This document shows positions 27,325 through 36,523 of a DNA stretch of 64,000 nucleotides, piece by piece. Numbering within the stretch: position 1 is the stretch's first letter; the number at the start of each line of letters is the position of its first letter. The position numbers and the translations under genes are program-made. The notes under the pieces were generated by a model. The model was not told the origin of the DNA and searched no databases. It was given only the letters and a program-made list of their open reading frames with translations. Origin of the DNA: an uncultured Tenacibaculum sp. (lineage in GTDB: Bacteria > Bacteroidota > Bacteroidia > Flavobacteriales > Flavobacteriaceae); NCBI GenBank assembly GCA_947493285.1, contig CANLQH010000001.1, positions 124,001 through 188,000 of the forward strand, given 5' to 3'.

Positions 27325-30300
27325 TTATTTAACATTTTCTATCCATTTACGAGCATTAACAAATGCTTCTAGCCAAGGAGAAACTTCGTCTTGTCTATCT
27401 TGAGGATAATTAGCCCAGTTCCATTGGAAGGTAGAACGCTCAATATGAGGCATTGTTACTAAATGTCTTCCAGATTTATCACACATCATTGCAGTATTAT
27501 AATCAGAACCATTCGGATTATTTGGATACCCTTCATAACCATATTTAGCAACAATATCGTAGTTTTCTTCAGCTTCAGGTAAATTAAATTTTCCTTCACC
27601 GTGAGAAATCCAAACGCCTAATTCTGTTCCTGCCAAAGAACTTAACATAACCGAATTATTTTCTTGAATTTTTACAGACGTAAAAGAACTCTCGTGTTTT
27701 TTAGAATCGTTATGGATTAACTTTCCATGTACTTTATGGTCAGGATTTATTAAATCTAATTCCATCCATAATTGCGCTCCGTTACAAATCCCGACAGACA
27801 ATGTGTCTTCACGTTTAAAGAAATTCTTAAGAGCAGTATTTGCTTTTTCGTTGTATTTAAATGCTCCAGCCCAACCTTTTGCAGAGCCTAAAACATCACT
27901 GTTAGAAAAGCCACCAACAGCACCAATAAACTGAATATCTTCTAATGTTTCACGACCAGAAATTAAATCGGTCATGTGAACATCTTTTACATCAAAACCT
28001 GCTAAATACATAGCATTTGCCATTTCTCTTTCAGAGTTAGAACCCTTTTCACGGATAATGGCTGCTTTAGGTCTTTTACCTACATTACCAACTGTATCTT
28101 TTATTTTTCCATTAAAGTTAGTAGGAAAGGTGTAGTGTAAAGGTTGAACTTTATAGTTATCGAATCTATCTTTAGCTAAACCGTTTGCTGTTTGTTTATT
28201 ATCTAATAAATACGATGTTTTGTACCAAGTGTCTCTTAATTCTGAAATAGATAAAGCAAAAATGTCTTCGTTGTTTTTAATATTTAAACTATCAGATTCA
28301 GTAACATCACCTATTTTAAAGAACTGAATATCATTAGTATTAAATACTTCTTCAGCAGAAGCATCAGCTTGGAATACAATTCCTGAATTTTCAGCAAATA
28401 ATAATTTAATACTGTCGTTTTCACTGATTTGAGATAAATCAATATTTGCTCCAATATTTACATCAGCAAAACACAATTCTAATAAAGTGGTAATTAAACC
28501 TCCTGAGGCTACATCATGACCTGCTACAATCTTATCTTCTTTAATTAAATTCTGAATTACATTAAATGTAGATTTAAAGAAGTCGTTATTGATAATAGTA
28601 GGAGTAGTATTTCCAATTTTATTTACAACTTGGGCAAAAGAACTTCCTCCTAGCTTAAATTCATCTTGCGATAAATTAATATAGTAAATACTTCCTTTAT
28701 TTGGTTTTAAAACCGGTTCTATTACTTTAGATATATCGTTGCAATTTGCTGCCGCTGAGATTACTACCGTTCCAGGAGAAATAACTTCTTCATTAGGGTA
28801 CTTTTGTTTCATTGATAAGGAGTCTTTTCCTGTTGGAACATTGATTCCTAAATCAATAGCAAAATCTGAAATAGCCTTTACTGCTTTGTATAAACGAGCG
28901 TCTTCTCCTTCATTTTTACAAGGCCACATCCAGTTTGCTGATAATGATACCGATTGTAAACCGTCTTTTAATGGTGCCCAAACAATATTAGTTAAAGCTT
29001 CAGCAATAGAGTTTTTACTTCCAGCTTCAGGATTTATTAAACCAGAAATAGGAGAGTGTCCAATAGAGGTAGCAACTCCTTCTTTACCTTTATAATCTAA
29101 TGCCATTACACCAACATTGTTTAAAGGAATTTGTAATGGACCAACACATTGTTGTTTTGCTACTTTACCACCAACACATCGGTCTACTTTATTGGTTAAC
29201 CAGTCTTTACAAGCTACCGCTTCTAATTGTAATACTTGTTCTAGGTAGTTGGTGAAATTTTCTTTTGAATAATTTATTTTTTCATAATTACGAACTACAG
29301 TTTTGTCATTCATAATTGTTTTTGGTGAACTACCAAACATATCTTCTAAAGCTAAATCCATTGGTTTGTTTCCGTTAGATTCAGATTCAAAAGTAAAACG
29401 ATGATCTCCTGTTACTTCACCAACAGTGTACATTGGTGAACGTTCACGGTCAGCAATTTTATTTAATGTTTCAATATGCTTTTCAGAAATAACTAATCCC
29501 ATACGTTCTTGAGATTCGTTACCAATTATTTCTTTGTTAGATAGGGTAGGGTCTCCAACAGGTAATTTATCTAAATCAATTTTACCTCCAGTATCTTCTA
29601 CTAATTCAGATAAACAATTTAAATGTCCACCTGCACCATGATCGTGAATAGAAACAATAAAATTCTCTTCACTTTCAACCATACCACGTACAGCATTTGC
29701 TGCTCTTTTTTGCATTTCTGGATTAGAACGCTGTACAGCATTCAATTCAATTCCTGAAGCAAATTCACCTGTGTCAGCGGAAGAAACTGCTGCTCCTCCC
29801 ATACCAATACGGTAATTCTCACCTCCAAGAATTACTATTTTATCTCCTTCTTTAGGAGTGTCTTTTAAAGCTTGTTCTTTTTTACCATAACCAATACCTC
29901 CAGCTTGCATGATTACTTTATCAAAGCCTAATTTTCTAGCTTCCTCTTCATGCTCAAAAGTTAATACAGAGCCACAAATTAATGGTTGTCCAAATTTATT
30001 TCCGAAATCAGAAGCTCCGTTAGAAGCTTTGATTAAGATATCCATTGGAGTTTGATATAGCCATTTACGTTCTTCCATTCCTTGTTCCCAAGGACGGTTT
30101 TCTTCTAATCGAGAATACGAAGTCATATAAACAGCTGTTCCAGCTAAAGGTAAAGAACCTTTTCCTCCAGCTAATCGATCTCTGATTTCCCCTCCAGAGC
30201 CTGTTGCAGCTCCATTGAAAGGTTCTACCGTAGTAGGGAAGTTGTGTGTTTCTGCTTTTAAAGAAATAACAGATTCGTAGTCTGTTGTTTCATAAAAATC

Positions 30301-30990
30301 TGGCTTATCTGCACTTTTAGGTGCAAACTGTTCCACTTTTGGTCCTTTTACAAAGGCAACATTATCTTTATATGCAGAAACAATATCGTTAGGATGTTGT
30401 TTTGACGTTTTTTTAATCAACTTGAATAAAGAAGTAGGCATTTCTTCTCCATCAATGATAAATGTACCGTTAAATATTTTATGACGACAATGTTCAGAAT
30501 TTACTTGAGAGAATCCAAAAACTTCAGAATCCGTTAATTTTCTTCCTATTTTTACAGCTACACTTTCTAAATATTCAACTTCTTCAGTGTTTAATGCTAA
30601 TCCTTCTTGTTGATTGTATGCATTAATATCATCAATCTCTATAATAGGTTCAGGTTGAATATCAATTGTAAAAGTATCTTGATTTAAACCATTAAATTTC
30701 TGAGAAATCATAGGGTCAAAATTAGAAAAATCAGCATTTACAGCTTCAAATTCTTCAATTCTGATAATATCAGAAATCCCCATGTTTTGTGTAATCTCTA
30801 CTGCGTTCGTACTCCAAGGAGTTATCATAGCTGCTCTTGGGCCAATAAAAAAGGCGTCAAGAGACGCCGTGTTTATTTTAGATTGGTTGCCAAATAACCA
30901 AGATAACTTAGAAATTGTTTCAGTAGATAATTCTTTTGTTGCTTGAACAGCAAAAACTTTACTGTTTTGGTTTCCGAAGAAATGAATCAT
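27325..30990 (-). CDS. purL: phosphoribosylformylglycinamidine synthase
   Basis: Fourth step of purine synthesis, turning FGAR, glutamine and ATP into FGAM. This is the large single-chain form (1,221 residues). It has an N-terminal PurS-like part, the FGAM synthase domains (VNSEHCRHKIFNG, GAATGSGGEIRDRLAGGKG, GAGGHLNCLSEL) and a C-terminal class I glutaminase with the nucleophile in VGICNGAQLW and the ending TMPHIERSTFQWNW. It is monocistronic, with a terminator downstream. Confidence 0.96.
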   Translation of the reverse strand: MIHFFGNQNSKVFAVQATKELSTETISKLSWLFGNQSKINTASLDAFFIGPRAAMITPWSTNAVEITQNMGISDIIRIEEFEAVNADFSNFDPMISQKFNGLNQDTFTIDIQPEPIIEIDDINAYNQQEGLALNTEEVEYLESVAVKIGRKLTDSEVFGFSQVNSEHCRHKIFNGTFIIDGEEMPTSLFKLIKKTSKQHPNDIVSAYKDNVAFVKGPKVEQFAPKSADKPDFYETTDYESVISLKAETHNFPTTVEPFNGAATGSGGEIRDRLAGGKGSLPLAGTAVYMTSYSRLEENRPWEQGMEERKWLYQTPMDILIKASNGASDFGNKFGQPLICGSVLTFEHEEEARKLGFDKVIMQAGGIGYGKKEQALKDTPKEGDKIVILGGENYRIGMGGAAVSSADTGEFASGIELNAVQRSNPEMQKRAANAVRGMVESEENFIVSIHDHGAGGHLNCLSELVEDTGGKIDLDKLPVGDPTLSNKEIIGNESQERMGLVISEKHIETLNKIADRERSPMYTVGEVTGDHRFTFESESNGNKPMDLALEDMFGSSPKTIMNDKTVVRNYEKINYSKENFTNYLEQVLQLEAVACKDWLTNKVDRCVGGKVAKQQCVGPLQIPLNNVGVMALDYKGKEGVATSIGHSPISGLINPEAGSKNSIAEALTNIVWAPLKDGLQSVSLSANWMWPCKNEGEDARLYKAVKAISDFAIDLGINVPTGKDSLSMKQKYPNEEVISPGTVVISAAANCNDISKVIEPVLKPNKGSIYYINLSQDEFKLGGSSFAQVVNKIGNTTPTIINNDFFKSTFNVIQNLIKEDKIVAGHDVASGGLITTLLELCFADVNIGANIDLSQISENDSIKLLFAENSGIVFQADASAEEVFNTNDIQFFKIGDVTESDSLNIKNNEDIFALSISELRDTWYKTSYLLDNKQTANGLAKDRFDNYKVQPLHYTFPTNFNGKIKDTVGNVGKRPKAAIIREKGSNSEREMANAMYLAGFDVKDVHMTDLISGRETLEDIQFIGAVGGFSNSDVLGSAKGWAGAFKYNEKANTALKNFFKREDTLSVGICNGAQLWMELDLINPDHKVHGKLIHNDSKKHESSFTSVKIQENNSVMLSSLAGTELGVWISHGEGKFNLPEAEENYDIVAKYGYEGYPNNPNGSDYNTAMMCDKSGRHLVTMPHIERSTFQWNWANYPQDRQDEVSPWLEAFVNARKWIENVK

Positions 30991-31059
30991 TATGTTGTTG
31001 TGTTTGTGTGTTGTTTTAAGAGCGTAAATTTAGTTTTTTAAAATGAAATAGAAGCATAA

Positions 31060-31086
31060 AAAAAGCAGCAAAATTTGCTGCTTTTT
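31060..31086 (-). terminator. terminator after the carboxypeptidase-like domain gene
   Basis: AAAAAGCAGCAAA and its complement flank a tiny loop; the minus-strand reading ends in TTTTTTTA. It lies just past the stop of the 31,091 gene and also close before the purL promoter region. Confidence 0.78.
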
Positions 31087-31090
31087 ATTT

Positions 31091-31882
31091 TTAATTTCTG
31101 TTAGATGGAATTCTATCTCGTTCTATTTTTCCTTTTTGTAAAGCTTTATAGTTCTCGTAACAATTAAGTACGGCTTCAATTAACTGTAAATCACTAGCTT
31201 TTTTGATAAAATATTCAGAGTAATTACAATCAGAAAGTAATTTGGTTAACTCCTGTTTATCCATTTCTAGATATTCCATCATTACTTCTCTATCAAACTT
31301 ACCAGCTAGCATTTTACGCAAGTCATCTTCTTTCTTCAATTTTTTTAGCTTTTTCAACTGTTTTGGTTTATTTCCAAAGAGATTATAAACTAAATCAACT
31401 GGATTTAAGAGTTTAGCTATAGGAGATGATATTTTTTGAGGCTTACCAATTTCGTAGGTTTGTGGTAATCCGTTAATATGAATTCTTGTAAAACGATCTT
31501 TAGGTACTTGCTTAACATCTACCTCTAAAACACCAATTAACTTGGTAGATTTAATAACAACTTCTTTTACTTCCTCAGGTTTTTCTTCTAAAGAAATAAC
31601 AACTTCATTTCCTTTTAAAAGATCGTTGGTAACTTTTAATTTTATAGAAGAGAATCCAAGAAAGGATACCAGAACTGTATCATTAGCTTTTGAGGTTAAT
31701 TCAAATAACCCTTTTTCGTTTGTAATGGTCCCAGTTACAGTATTAAGATTTAATATATGAGCAGCACTTAAAGGTTTTTTAGTTTCTGCGTGAATAATTT
31801 GACCTTTTAGTTTTTGATTTTGTGAAAAACCAATAAAAGATATGAATAAAAGTACTAGTAGGGGTAAGTATGTTTTCTGCAT
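31091..31882 (-). CDS. secreted protein with carboxypeptidase-D-like regulatory domain
   Basis: A 263-residue exported protein, with signal peptide MQKTYLPLLVLLFISFIGFS. A CarboxypepD_reg-like beta-sandwich follows (LKGQIIHAETKKPLSAAHIL to VSFLGFSSIKLKV, about residues 23-85), of the type found before TonB-dependent receptors. Here no receptor follows. The C-terminal 150 residues are lysine-rich and helical, and no domain is recognised. The ATG at 31,882 is preferred because an in-frame TTG 33 bases upstream would spoil the signal peptide. The role is unknown. Confidence 0.78.
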   Translation of the reverse strand: MQKTYLPLLVLLFISFIGFSQNQKLKGQIIHAETKKPLSAAHILNLNTVTGTITNEKGLFELTSKANDTVLVSFLGFSSIKLKVTNDLLKGNEVVISLEEKPEEVKEVVIKSTKLIGVLEVDVKQVPKDRFTRIHINGLPQTYEIGKPQKISSPIAKLLNPVDLVYNLFGNKPKQLKKLKKLKKEDDLRKMLAGKFDREVMMEYLEMDKQELTKLLSDCNYSEYFIKKASDLQLIEAVLNCYENYKALQKGKIERDRIPSNRN

Positions 31883-31974
31883 AATGCAATAATAAGAATT
31901 ATTAAAACGAAACAAGTTAATAAACTGTGAAATTGCTTATGAAATGCAAATACTATTCCGTAAATATTTTATAC

Positions 31975-32004
31975 AAAAAAAGCGCTCTAAAAGAATAGGC
32001 GCTT
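31975..32004 (-). terminator. terminator after tRNA-Leu
   Basis: On the minus strand AAGCGC and GCGCTT pair around a 13-base loop and run into TTTTTTTG, 14 bases after the tRNA-Leu 3' end. Confidence 0.7.
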
Positions 32005-32017
32005 GATAATTAATGAG

Positions 32018-32101
32018 TGCACATAACAAGAGTCGAACTTGCACGTTCTTACGAACACAAGCCCCTCAAGCCTGCGCGTCTACCAATTCCGCCATATGTG
32101 C
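32018..32101 (-). tRNA. tRNA-Leu (anticodon GAG)
   Basis: The minus strand folds as an 84-base class II tRNA. It has acceptor arms GCACATA / TATGTGC with discriminator A, a D arm with GGTAGACGC, anticodon stem CAGGC / GCTTG around loop TTGAGGG (anticodon GAG), a long variable arm and the T-loop GTTCGACTC. CCA is not encoded. It reads CUU and CUC leucine codons. Confidence 0.95.
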
Positions 32102-32108
32102 TAAAACT

Positions 32109-32138
32109 AAAAAAGTTAAGCAGAAGCTTAACTTTTTA
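32109..32138 (-). terminator. hairpin with T-run between the two tRNAs
   Basis: AAAAGTTAAGC and GCTTAACTTTT form an 11-bp perfect stem with a 4-base loop. The minus-strand copy ends in TTTTTTAG. It lies just four bases downstream of tRNA-Lys and eight bases upstream of tRNA-Leu. It may be a real terminator that uncouples the two, or an attenuator-like processing signal. Confidence 0.65.
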
Positions 32139-32141
32139 TAG

Positions 32142-32214
32142 TGACCGGGCTGGGGCTCGAACCCAGGACCCTCTCCTTAAAAGGGAGATGCTCTACCAAC
32201 TGAGCTACCCGGTC
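32142..32214 (-). tRNA. tRNA-Lys (anticodon TTT)
   Basis: The minus strand folds as a 73-base tRNA. It has acceptor GACCGGG / CCCGGTC with discriminator A, D arm AGCTCAGTTGGTAGAGC, anticodon stem TCTCC / GGAGA around loop CTTTTAA (anticodon TTT), and T-loop GTTCGAGCC. CCA is not encoded. It reads AAA and AAG lysine codons. Confidence 0.96.
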
Positions 32215-32321
32215 ATTGCTTCTTTGTGAAAGCGGTTGCAAATATACAACTGTTCTTTAAATGAGAAAAGGTTTTTTTATAAAATTTTTACTCATATTTG
32301 TAATTGCTTAATTATTAGTTT

Positions 32322-32840
32322 ATGAAAATAGTTTTGGTGGGGTATATGGCTAGTGGGAAATCTACAATTGGGAGAATATTAGCAAAAAAAATGGAACTTC
32401 GTTTCATTGATCTAGATGATTATATTGAAAAAAAAGAAGGGAAATCAATTTCTGATATCTTTAAAATAGATGGAGAGATTTATTTCAGAAAAAAAGAACA
32501 TTACTATTTAAAGGAGCTTTTAAATTTAGAAGATGATTTTATTTTGGCGCTAGGAGGAGGAACACCTTGTTATGCAGGAAACATGCACTTAATTAATGAG
32601 CATAAATCTGTAAGATCTATTTATTTAAGGTTAAAAATCCCTACTTTGGTTGATCGGTTGGTAAATGAAAAATCTAAAAGACCGTTGGTAGCAGAGTTAA
32701 AAAATGCCGATATACCAGAATATATAGCGAAGCATTTATTTGAAAGAAGTTTTTATTACAATCAATCAGATATTATTATTGATAGTGATAATAAAATGGT
32801 TGAAGAAACAGTTACTAAAATATTTAAACAACTAAGTTAA
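32322..32840 (+). CDS. aroK: shikimate kinase
   Basis: Phosphorylates shikimate at the 3-hydroxyl in the aromatic amino acid pathway. Walker A is GYMASGKST (residues 7-15), shikimate-binding residues are in FIDLDDYIE (Asp32 region), and the LGGGTPCY block near residue 80 is also family-specific. At 172 residues it is normal. Its stop codon overlaps the 3' end of the convergent PRTase gene by nine bases. Confidence 0.93.
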   Translation: MKIVLVGYMASGKSTIGRILAKKMELRFIDLDDYIEKKEGKSISDIFKIDGEIYFRKKEHYYLKELLNLEDDFILALGGGTPCYAGNMHLINEHKSVRSIYLRLKIPTLVDRLVNEKSKRPLVAELKNADIPEYIAKHLFERSFYYNQSDIIIDSDNKMVEETVTKIFKQLS

Positions 32841-33335
32841 ATATGCTAAAGTTTCTTTTTTATTAAACTGAACAGTAATATGTTCTTTAATAGATGTTGA
32901 TAAAGAAATTCCTTTAAAATCAGCTTTAACAGGATATTTTTTATGGTTTCTGTTCACTAAAACAGCTGTTTTGAATCGTTTTAAAGGAACATTTAAAAAA
33001 TGTTTTACACCATATATTAATGTGGTTCCTGAATTTAAGACATCGTCGACTAGTACCAAAGACTTGTTTTCGTATTGTTCTACTTTTAAAGAAGTGGAGA
33101 TAGAATTGATAGGATTTTTCTTATCTATAGTAACCTTACATAACTGTACTTGTAAAGGAGATATTTGTAATAAAACTGCAGCAATTTTTTCGGCAAACAA
33201 ATAACCGTTATCAGCAATACCAGCAATAATTATTTCTGATTCATTACTATTACTTTCATAAATTTGAAATGCAATTCGACGAGTTTTTTGTTCAATCTCA
33301 GTGTTGTTTAGTATAATAGTATCAGAAGCAATCAT
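32832..33335 (-). CDS. phosphoribosyltransferase family protein (PyrR-like)
   Basis: A 167-residue type I phosphoribosyltransferase. The PRPP-binding motif LVLVDDVLNSGTTL (about residues 98-111) is complete. The ATG at 33,335 (MIASDTIILNNTEI) is chosen because the longer frame upstream runs into the S4 gene and gives an atypical N-terminus. It resembles the PyrR/Hpt-like family of flavobacteria. Whether it salvages uracil or purines, or regulates, is not clear. Confidence 0.83.
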   Translation of the reverse strand: MIASDTIILNNTEIEQKTRRIAFQIYESNSNESEIIIAGIADNGYLFAEKIAAVLLQISPLQVQLCKVTIDKKNPINSISTSLKVEQYENKSLVLVDDVLNSGTTLIYGVKHFLNVPLKRFKTAVLVNRNHKKYPVKADFKGISLSTSIKEHITVQFNKKETLAYLT

Positions 33336-33363
33336 ATCTGTTATTATTTTTGTTAGAAAGATA

Positions 33364-33753
33364 TTACAAATTAACATCATTTTTATCAGAATCCTCATAA
33401 TAATCGTCTATATCGCGTCGATCTTTTTTAGTTGGTCTTCCAGTTCCTTTTTTACGATAATAATCTTTAGAGTATTTTAATAACTCTGTTTTTTCAAATT
33501 CTTCTTTAGGGGTTAAATCTTTTCTGTATAAATCAACTAATTTAGCTCCAACTCGGTTAGGAGGAATGTCTAAAACTTTTATTTTATAGTTAATCTGGTT
33601 TTTTCGGACAACAATTTCTTCATTTCCAAAGATTTCTTTTGAAGGTTTTAAATTAGTACCATCGATCTTAACATGTCCTTTTTTACAAGCTTCTGTAGCG
33701 ATACTTCGTGTTTTAAATAAACGGATGCACCATAAATATTTATCGATTCTCAT
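33364..33753 (-). CDS. S4-domain RNA-binding protein (HslR/Hsp15-like)
   Basis: A 129-residue basic protein with an N-terminal S4 RNA-binding domain (MRIDKYLWCIRLFKTRSIA). A lysine/arginine-rich C-terminal tail follows (KGTGRPTKKDRRDIDDYY). E. coli Hsp15 binds stalled 50S subunits with nascent chains, and a similar role is plausible. It sits 28 bases upstream of the PRTase gene, in the same direction. Confidence 0.87.
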   Translation of the reverse strand: MRIDKYLWCIRLFKTRSIATEACKKGHVKIDGTNLKPSKEIFGNEEIVVRKNQINYKIKVLDIPPNRVGAKLVDLYRKDLTPKEEFEKTELLKYSKDYYRKKGTGRPTKKDRRDIDDYYEDSDKNDVNL

Positions 33754-33832
33754 ATAAAAAGTTAAAATTTATCTTTTCGTTTTTTACAAAGGTATAAAAA
33801 TGGTAAATTGCGCGTTAAAATTTCAAGATTAA

Positions 33833-34708
33833 ATGATAAAAATTAAGCATATTTTTTATTTCGCTTTAGTAAGTGTTTTATTATATTCATGTGGAAGTGA
33901 TAATGGTTCTTCTGTAGTTAATTTCGATCACGAAGCTCAAGCGGTGAAAGATAAAGACTCTTTAATTACTTTTTTAAAGAATTATTATTATAATGCTACT
34001 TTAGATTCAGTTAAAGTAATTGATAATGGTCAAACTTCATTATTTGATGATCCAAAATTAGTGACTAAAGAAGTTAAAGAAAATGATATAGATTATACAT
34101 TATATTATTATGTAAATAGAGTAGGTACTCCAGTAAGTCCTACGCCAAGTGGAAACCCTACTGTTATGGATTCTGTTTACTCTAAGTACAGAGGACAAAG
34201 GATTATAAGGAAAGATAGTTTAAGTCCGGATTTTGATAATAATACTGCTTGGTTTCCGTTGAGTGGCGTAATTAGAGGATGGACACATAGTTTTATTCAT
34301 TTTAAAGGAGGAGAGAATGTTACTAATAATGGACCAATAACTTATATTGATGGAGGAAAAGGGATTTTATTTATTCCTTCAGGATTAGCTTATAGAAATG
34401 GAACTAGAGGCAGTATCTTACCTAACGAAAATTTATTGTTTTATATTGAATTATGGGATTTTGTAGAAAACACAGATGATGATCAGGATGGAGTTCCTTC
34501 AATCTTTGAGGATGTTGATGAAGATGGTGATCCTAGAAATGATGACACTGATGAGGATAGAATTCCAAATTACGCAGATACAGACGATGATGGTGATGGT
34601 AAATTAACAAAAGATGAAGATGCTAATGGGGATGGAGACCCTAGAAATGATTTTAGCGATCCTGATAATCCAACATTACCAGATTACTTAAATAGAAATA
34701 TTAGATAA
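33833..34708 (+). CDS. FKBP-type peptidyl-prolyl isomerase-like lipoprotein
   Basis: A 291-residue lipoprotein (lipobox LYSC, Cys20). Residues about 100-210 show an FKBP-like fold (SKYRGQRI, FPLSGVIRGWTHSFIHFKGG, GKGILFIPSGLAYRN, FYIELWDFVEN), as in foldases of the envelope. The last 80 residues are aspartate-rich calcium-binding repeats (DDDQDGVPS, DTDDDGDGK, DANGDGDPRND) like thrombospondin type 3 or EF-hand loops. The catalytic pocket residues are only partly conserved, so enzyme activity is uncertain. Confidence 0.85.
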   Translation: MIKIKHIFYFALVSVLLYSCGSDNGSSVVNFDHEAQAVKDKDSLITFLKNYYYNATLDSVKVIDNGQTSLFDDPKLVTKEVKENDIDYTLYYYVNRVGTPVSPTPSGNPTVMDSVYSKYRGQRIIRKDSLSPDFDNNTAWFPLSGVIRGWTHSFIHFKGGENVTNNGPITYIDGGKGILFIPSGLAYRNGTRGSILPNENLLFYIELWDFVENTDDDQDGVPSIFEDVDEDGDPRNDDTDEDRIPNYADTDDDGDGKLTKDEDANGDGDPRNDFSDPDNPTLPDYLNRNIR

Positions 34709-34723
34709 TTATATTTTCTAGAT

Positions 34724-34758
34724 AAAAAAAACCGAAGTTTATAAACTTCGGTTTTTTT
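34724..34758. terminator. bidirectional terminator
   Basis: AAAACCGAAGTTT and AAACTTCGGTTTT form a stem of 13 or more bp with a short loop and T-runs on both strands. It serves the FKBP-like gene (plus) and the outer-membrane barrel gene (minus). Confidence 0.88.
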
Positions 34759-34774
34759 ATGTTTAATATTTAGT

Positions 34775-35401
34775 TTAAAACCTATATGATAAACCTACAA
34801 TAATTTGATTAACGCGAGTATCAAAGTTTACATTAGAAGAATTACTATCTACAAATTTCATTTCAGTATCAGATAGTGCTCTTTCCCAACGTACATCTAA
34901 TCCTAATTTTCCTAATTCTACTCCAGCACCAAACTGCAGTCCTAGTGAAAAACCTTCAGAATCAACTTCTTTTAAATCATTAATATCAAAATCTGAATTT
35001 AAAATGTATTGAAATGACGGACCCGCAAAAATATGTGCAACTTTAAATACCTTTTTACCAAGTAAAACAGGAATATCAATTTTTTTAAAATCGAAAGTAG
35101 TTGTCGTTTTGTTTGCTACGTTTACACTTTTCCCTTCTGGATAAAATGTAGCACTATTACTTAATTGAGTATAAACTAATTCTGGTCTTAAGTATAAACC
35201 TATAACAGGAATTTTTATACGAGTCCAAATACCTGCATGAAAACCTGTTTTGCTTTTTGCGCCTTCAAGAACATCAGTTTTTACATCTTGAAAAGAATCT
35301 GAGTTATAGTTTATACCTCCTTTAATACCAAATTGAATTTGACTTTGTGCTAACTGCATTCCTCCTAAAAATAGAAATACGATTAAAATTGCTTTTTTCA
35401 T
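34775..35401 (-). CDS. outer-membrane beta-barrel (PorT-like porin family) protein
   Basis: A 208-residue exported protein (signal peptide MKKAILIVFLFLGGMQLAQS). The mature part has alternating hydrophobic strands and starts QFGIKGGINYNSDSF, typical of the outer-membrane beta-barrel family OMP_b-brl_2 (PorT-like). It ends in the aromatic strand IIVGLSYRF, whose final phenylalanine is a BAM targeting feature. Its cargo or function is unknown, and it is too general to be equated with PorT itself. Confidence 0.82.
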   Translation of the reverse strand: MKKAILIVFLFLGGMQLAQSQIQFGIKGGINYNSDSFQDVKTDVLEGAKSKTGFHAGIWTRIKIPVIGLYLRPELVYTQLSNSATFYPEGKSVNVANKTTTTFDFKKIDIPVLLGKKVFKVAHIFAGPSFQYILNSDFDINDLKEVDSEGFSLGLQFGAGVELGKLGLDVRWERALSDTEMKFVDSNSSNVNFDTRVNQIIVGLSYRF

Positions 35402-35461
35402 GTTTATTGATTTAAGTGTATTATAAAAACTTATTTTTAATTAAATTATTGGATGTGAAAA

Positions 35462-35495
35462 TAAAAAAACATCATCTTAACTTGTAAAATGATGT
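35462..35495 (-). terminator. terminator after transketolase C-half gene
   Basis: ACATCAT and ATGATGT pair, with further pairs inside, and the minus strand runs into GTTTTTTTAT. Confidence 0.65.
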
Positions 35496-35519
35496 CTCTT
35501 ATAATATTGAAAAATAAAA

Positions 35520-36470
35520 TTATTTTCTAGAAATTACTTTTTCCACTGCATTAATTATAGCTTTGTCATTTAAACCATACTTTTCCATTAATTCAGCTGG
35601 AGTAGCAGATTCACCAAAACTATCGTTTACAGCAACAAACTCTTGTGGAGTAGGGTTGTTGGTAGCTAAACAACGGGCAACGCTTTCTCCTAAACCCCCA
35701 TATTTATTATGTTCTTCAGCAGTAACAACACAACCAGTTTTAGCTACAGATTTTAATATGATGTCTTCATCTAAAGGTTTAATTGTATGGATGTTTATAA
35801 CTTCAGCAGAAATACCTTTAGTCTCAAGTTGCTCAGCTGCTTGTAAAGCTTCCCATACTAAATGACCGGTTGCTACAATAGTTACATCAGATCCTTCGGT
35901 TAGTTTAATTCCTTTACCTATTTCAAAAGGCTCATCAGTCATGAAAACAGGTACTTTTGGTCTACCAAAACGTAAATAAACAGGACCGTCATAATCAGCA
36001 ATTGCAATAGTAGCTGCTTTTGTTTGACTATAATCACAGGTATTAATAACTGTCATACCAGGTAGCATTTTCATCAATCCAATATCTTCTAGTATTTGAT
36101 GTGTTGCCCCATCTTCACCAAGTGTTAAACCTGCGTGCGAAGCACATATTTTTACATTTTTATCAGAATAGGCAATAGATTGACGAATTTGATCGTAAAC
36201 TCTACCAGTAGAAAAGTTAGCAAAAGTTCCTGTAAAAGGAATTTTACCACCAATGGTTAAACCAGCAGCAATTCCCATCATATTTGCTTCTGCAATTCCT
36301 ATTTGAAAGAAACGCTCTGGATGATTATTTTTAAAATCGCCCATTTTTAATGATCCAGTTAAGTCTGCACATAATGCTACTACATTAGGATTTGTTTTAC
36401 CTAATTCAGTTAAACCATCACCAAACCCAGATCGAGTATCCTTCTTTTCTGTATATGTATATTTTTTCAT
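35520..36470 (-). CDS. transketolase, C-terminal half (pyrimidine-binding and C-terminal domains)
   Basis: A 316-residue protein equal to the second half of transketolase: the Transket_pyr domain (GIAEANMMGIAAGL with the TPP-activating Glu, then FTGTFANFSTGRVYDQIR) followed by the transketolase C domain. In Bacteroidota and archaea transketolase is often split into two genes, with the N-terminal TPP-diphosphate-binding half directly upstream. Here that half is not adjacent: maf lies upstream instead. The enzyme needs both halves, so the N-half must be elsewhere. Confidence 0.9.
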   Translation of the reverse strand: MKKYTYTEKKDTRSGFGDGLTELGKTNPNVVALCADLTGSLKMGDFKNNHPERFFQIGIAEANMMGIAAGLTIGGKIPFTGTFANFSTGRVYDQIRQSIAYSDKNVKICASHAGLTLGEDGATHQILEDIGLMKMLPGMTVINTCDYSQTKAATIAIADYDGPVYLRFGRPKVPVFMTDEPFEIGKGIKLTEGSDVTIVATGHLVWEALQAAEQLETKGISAEVINIHTIKPLDEDIILKSVAKTGCVVTAEEHNKYGGLGESVARCLATNNPTPQEFVAVNDSFGESATPAELMEKYGLNDKAIINAVEKVISRK

Positions 36471-36523
36471 CAGTTATGTTGTGTAAATACGTGTCAAAAA
36501 TAATCTTTTATAAAAATGTACAA

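Noticed and set aside
32017..32229. A 70-codon plus-strand frame
   Set aside because: It lies entirely across the two tRNA genes on the opposite strand.
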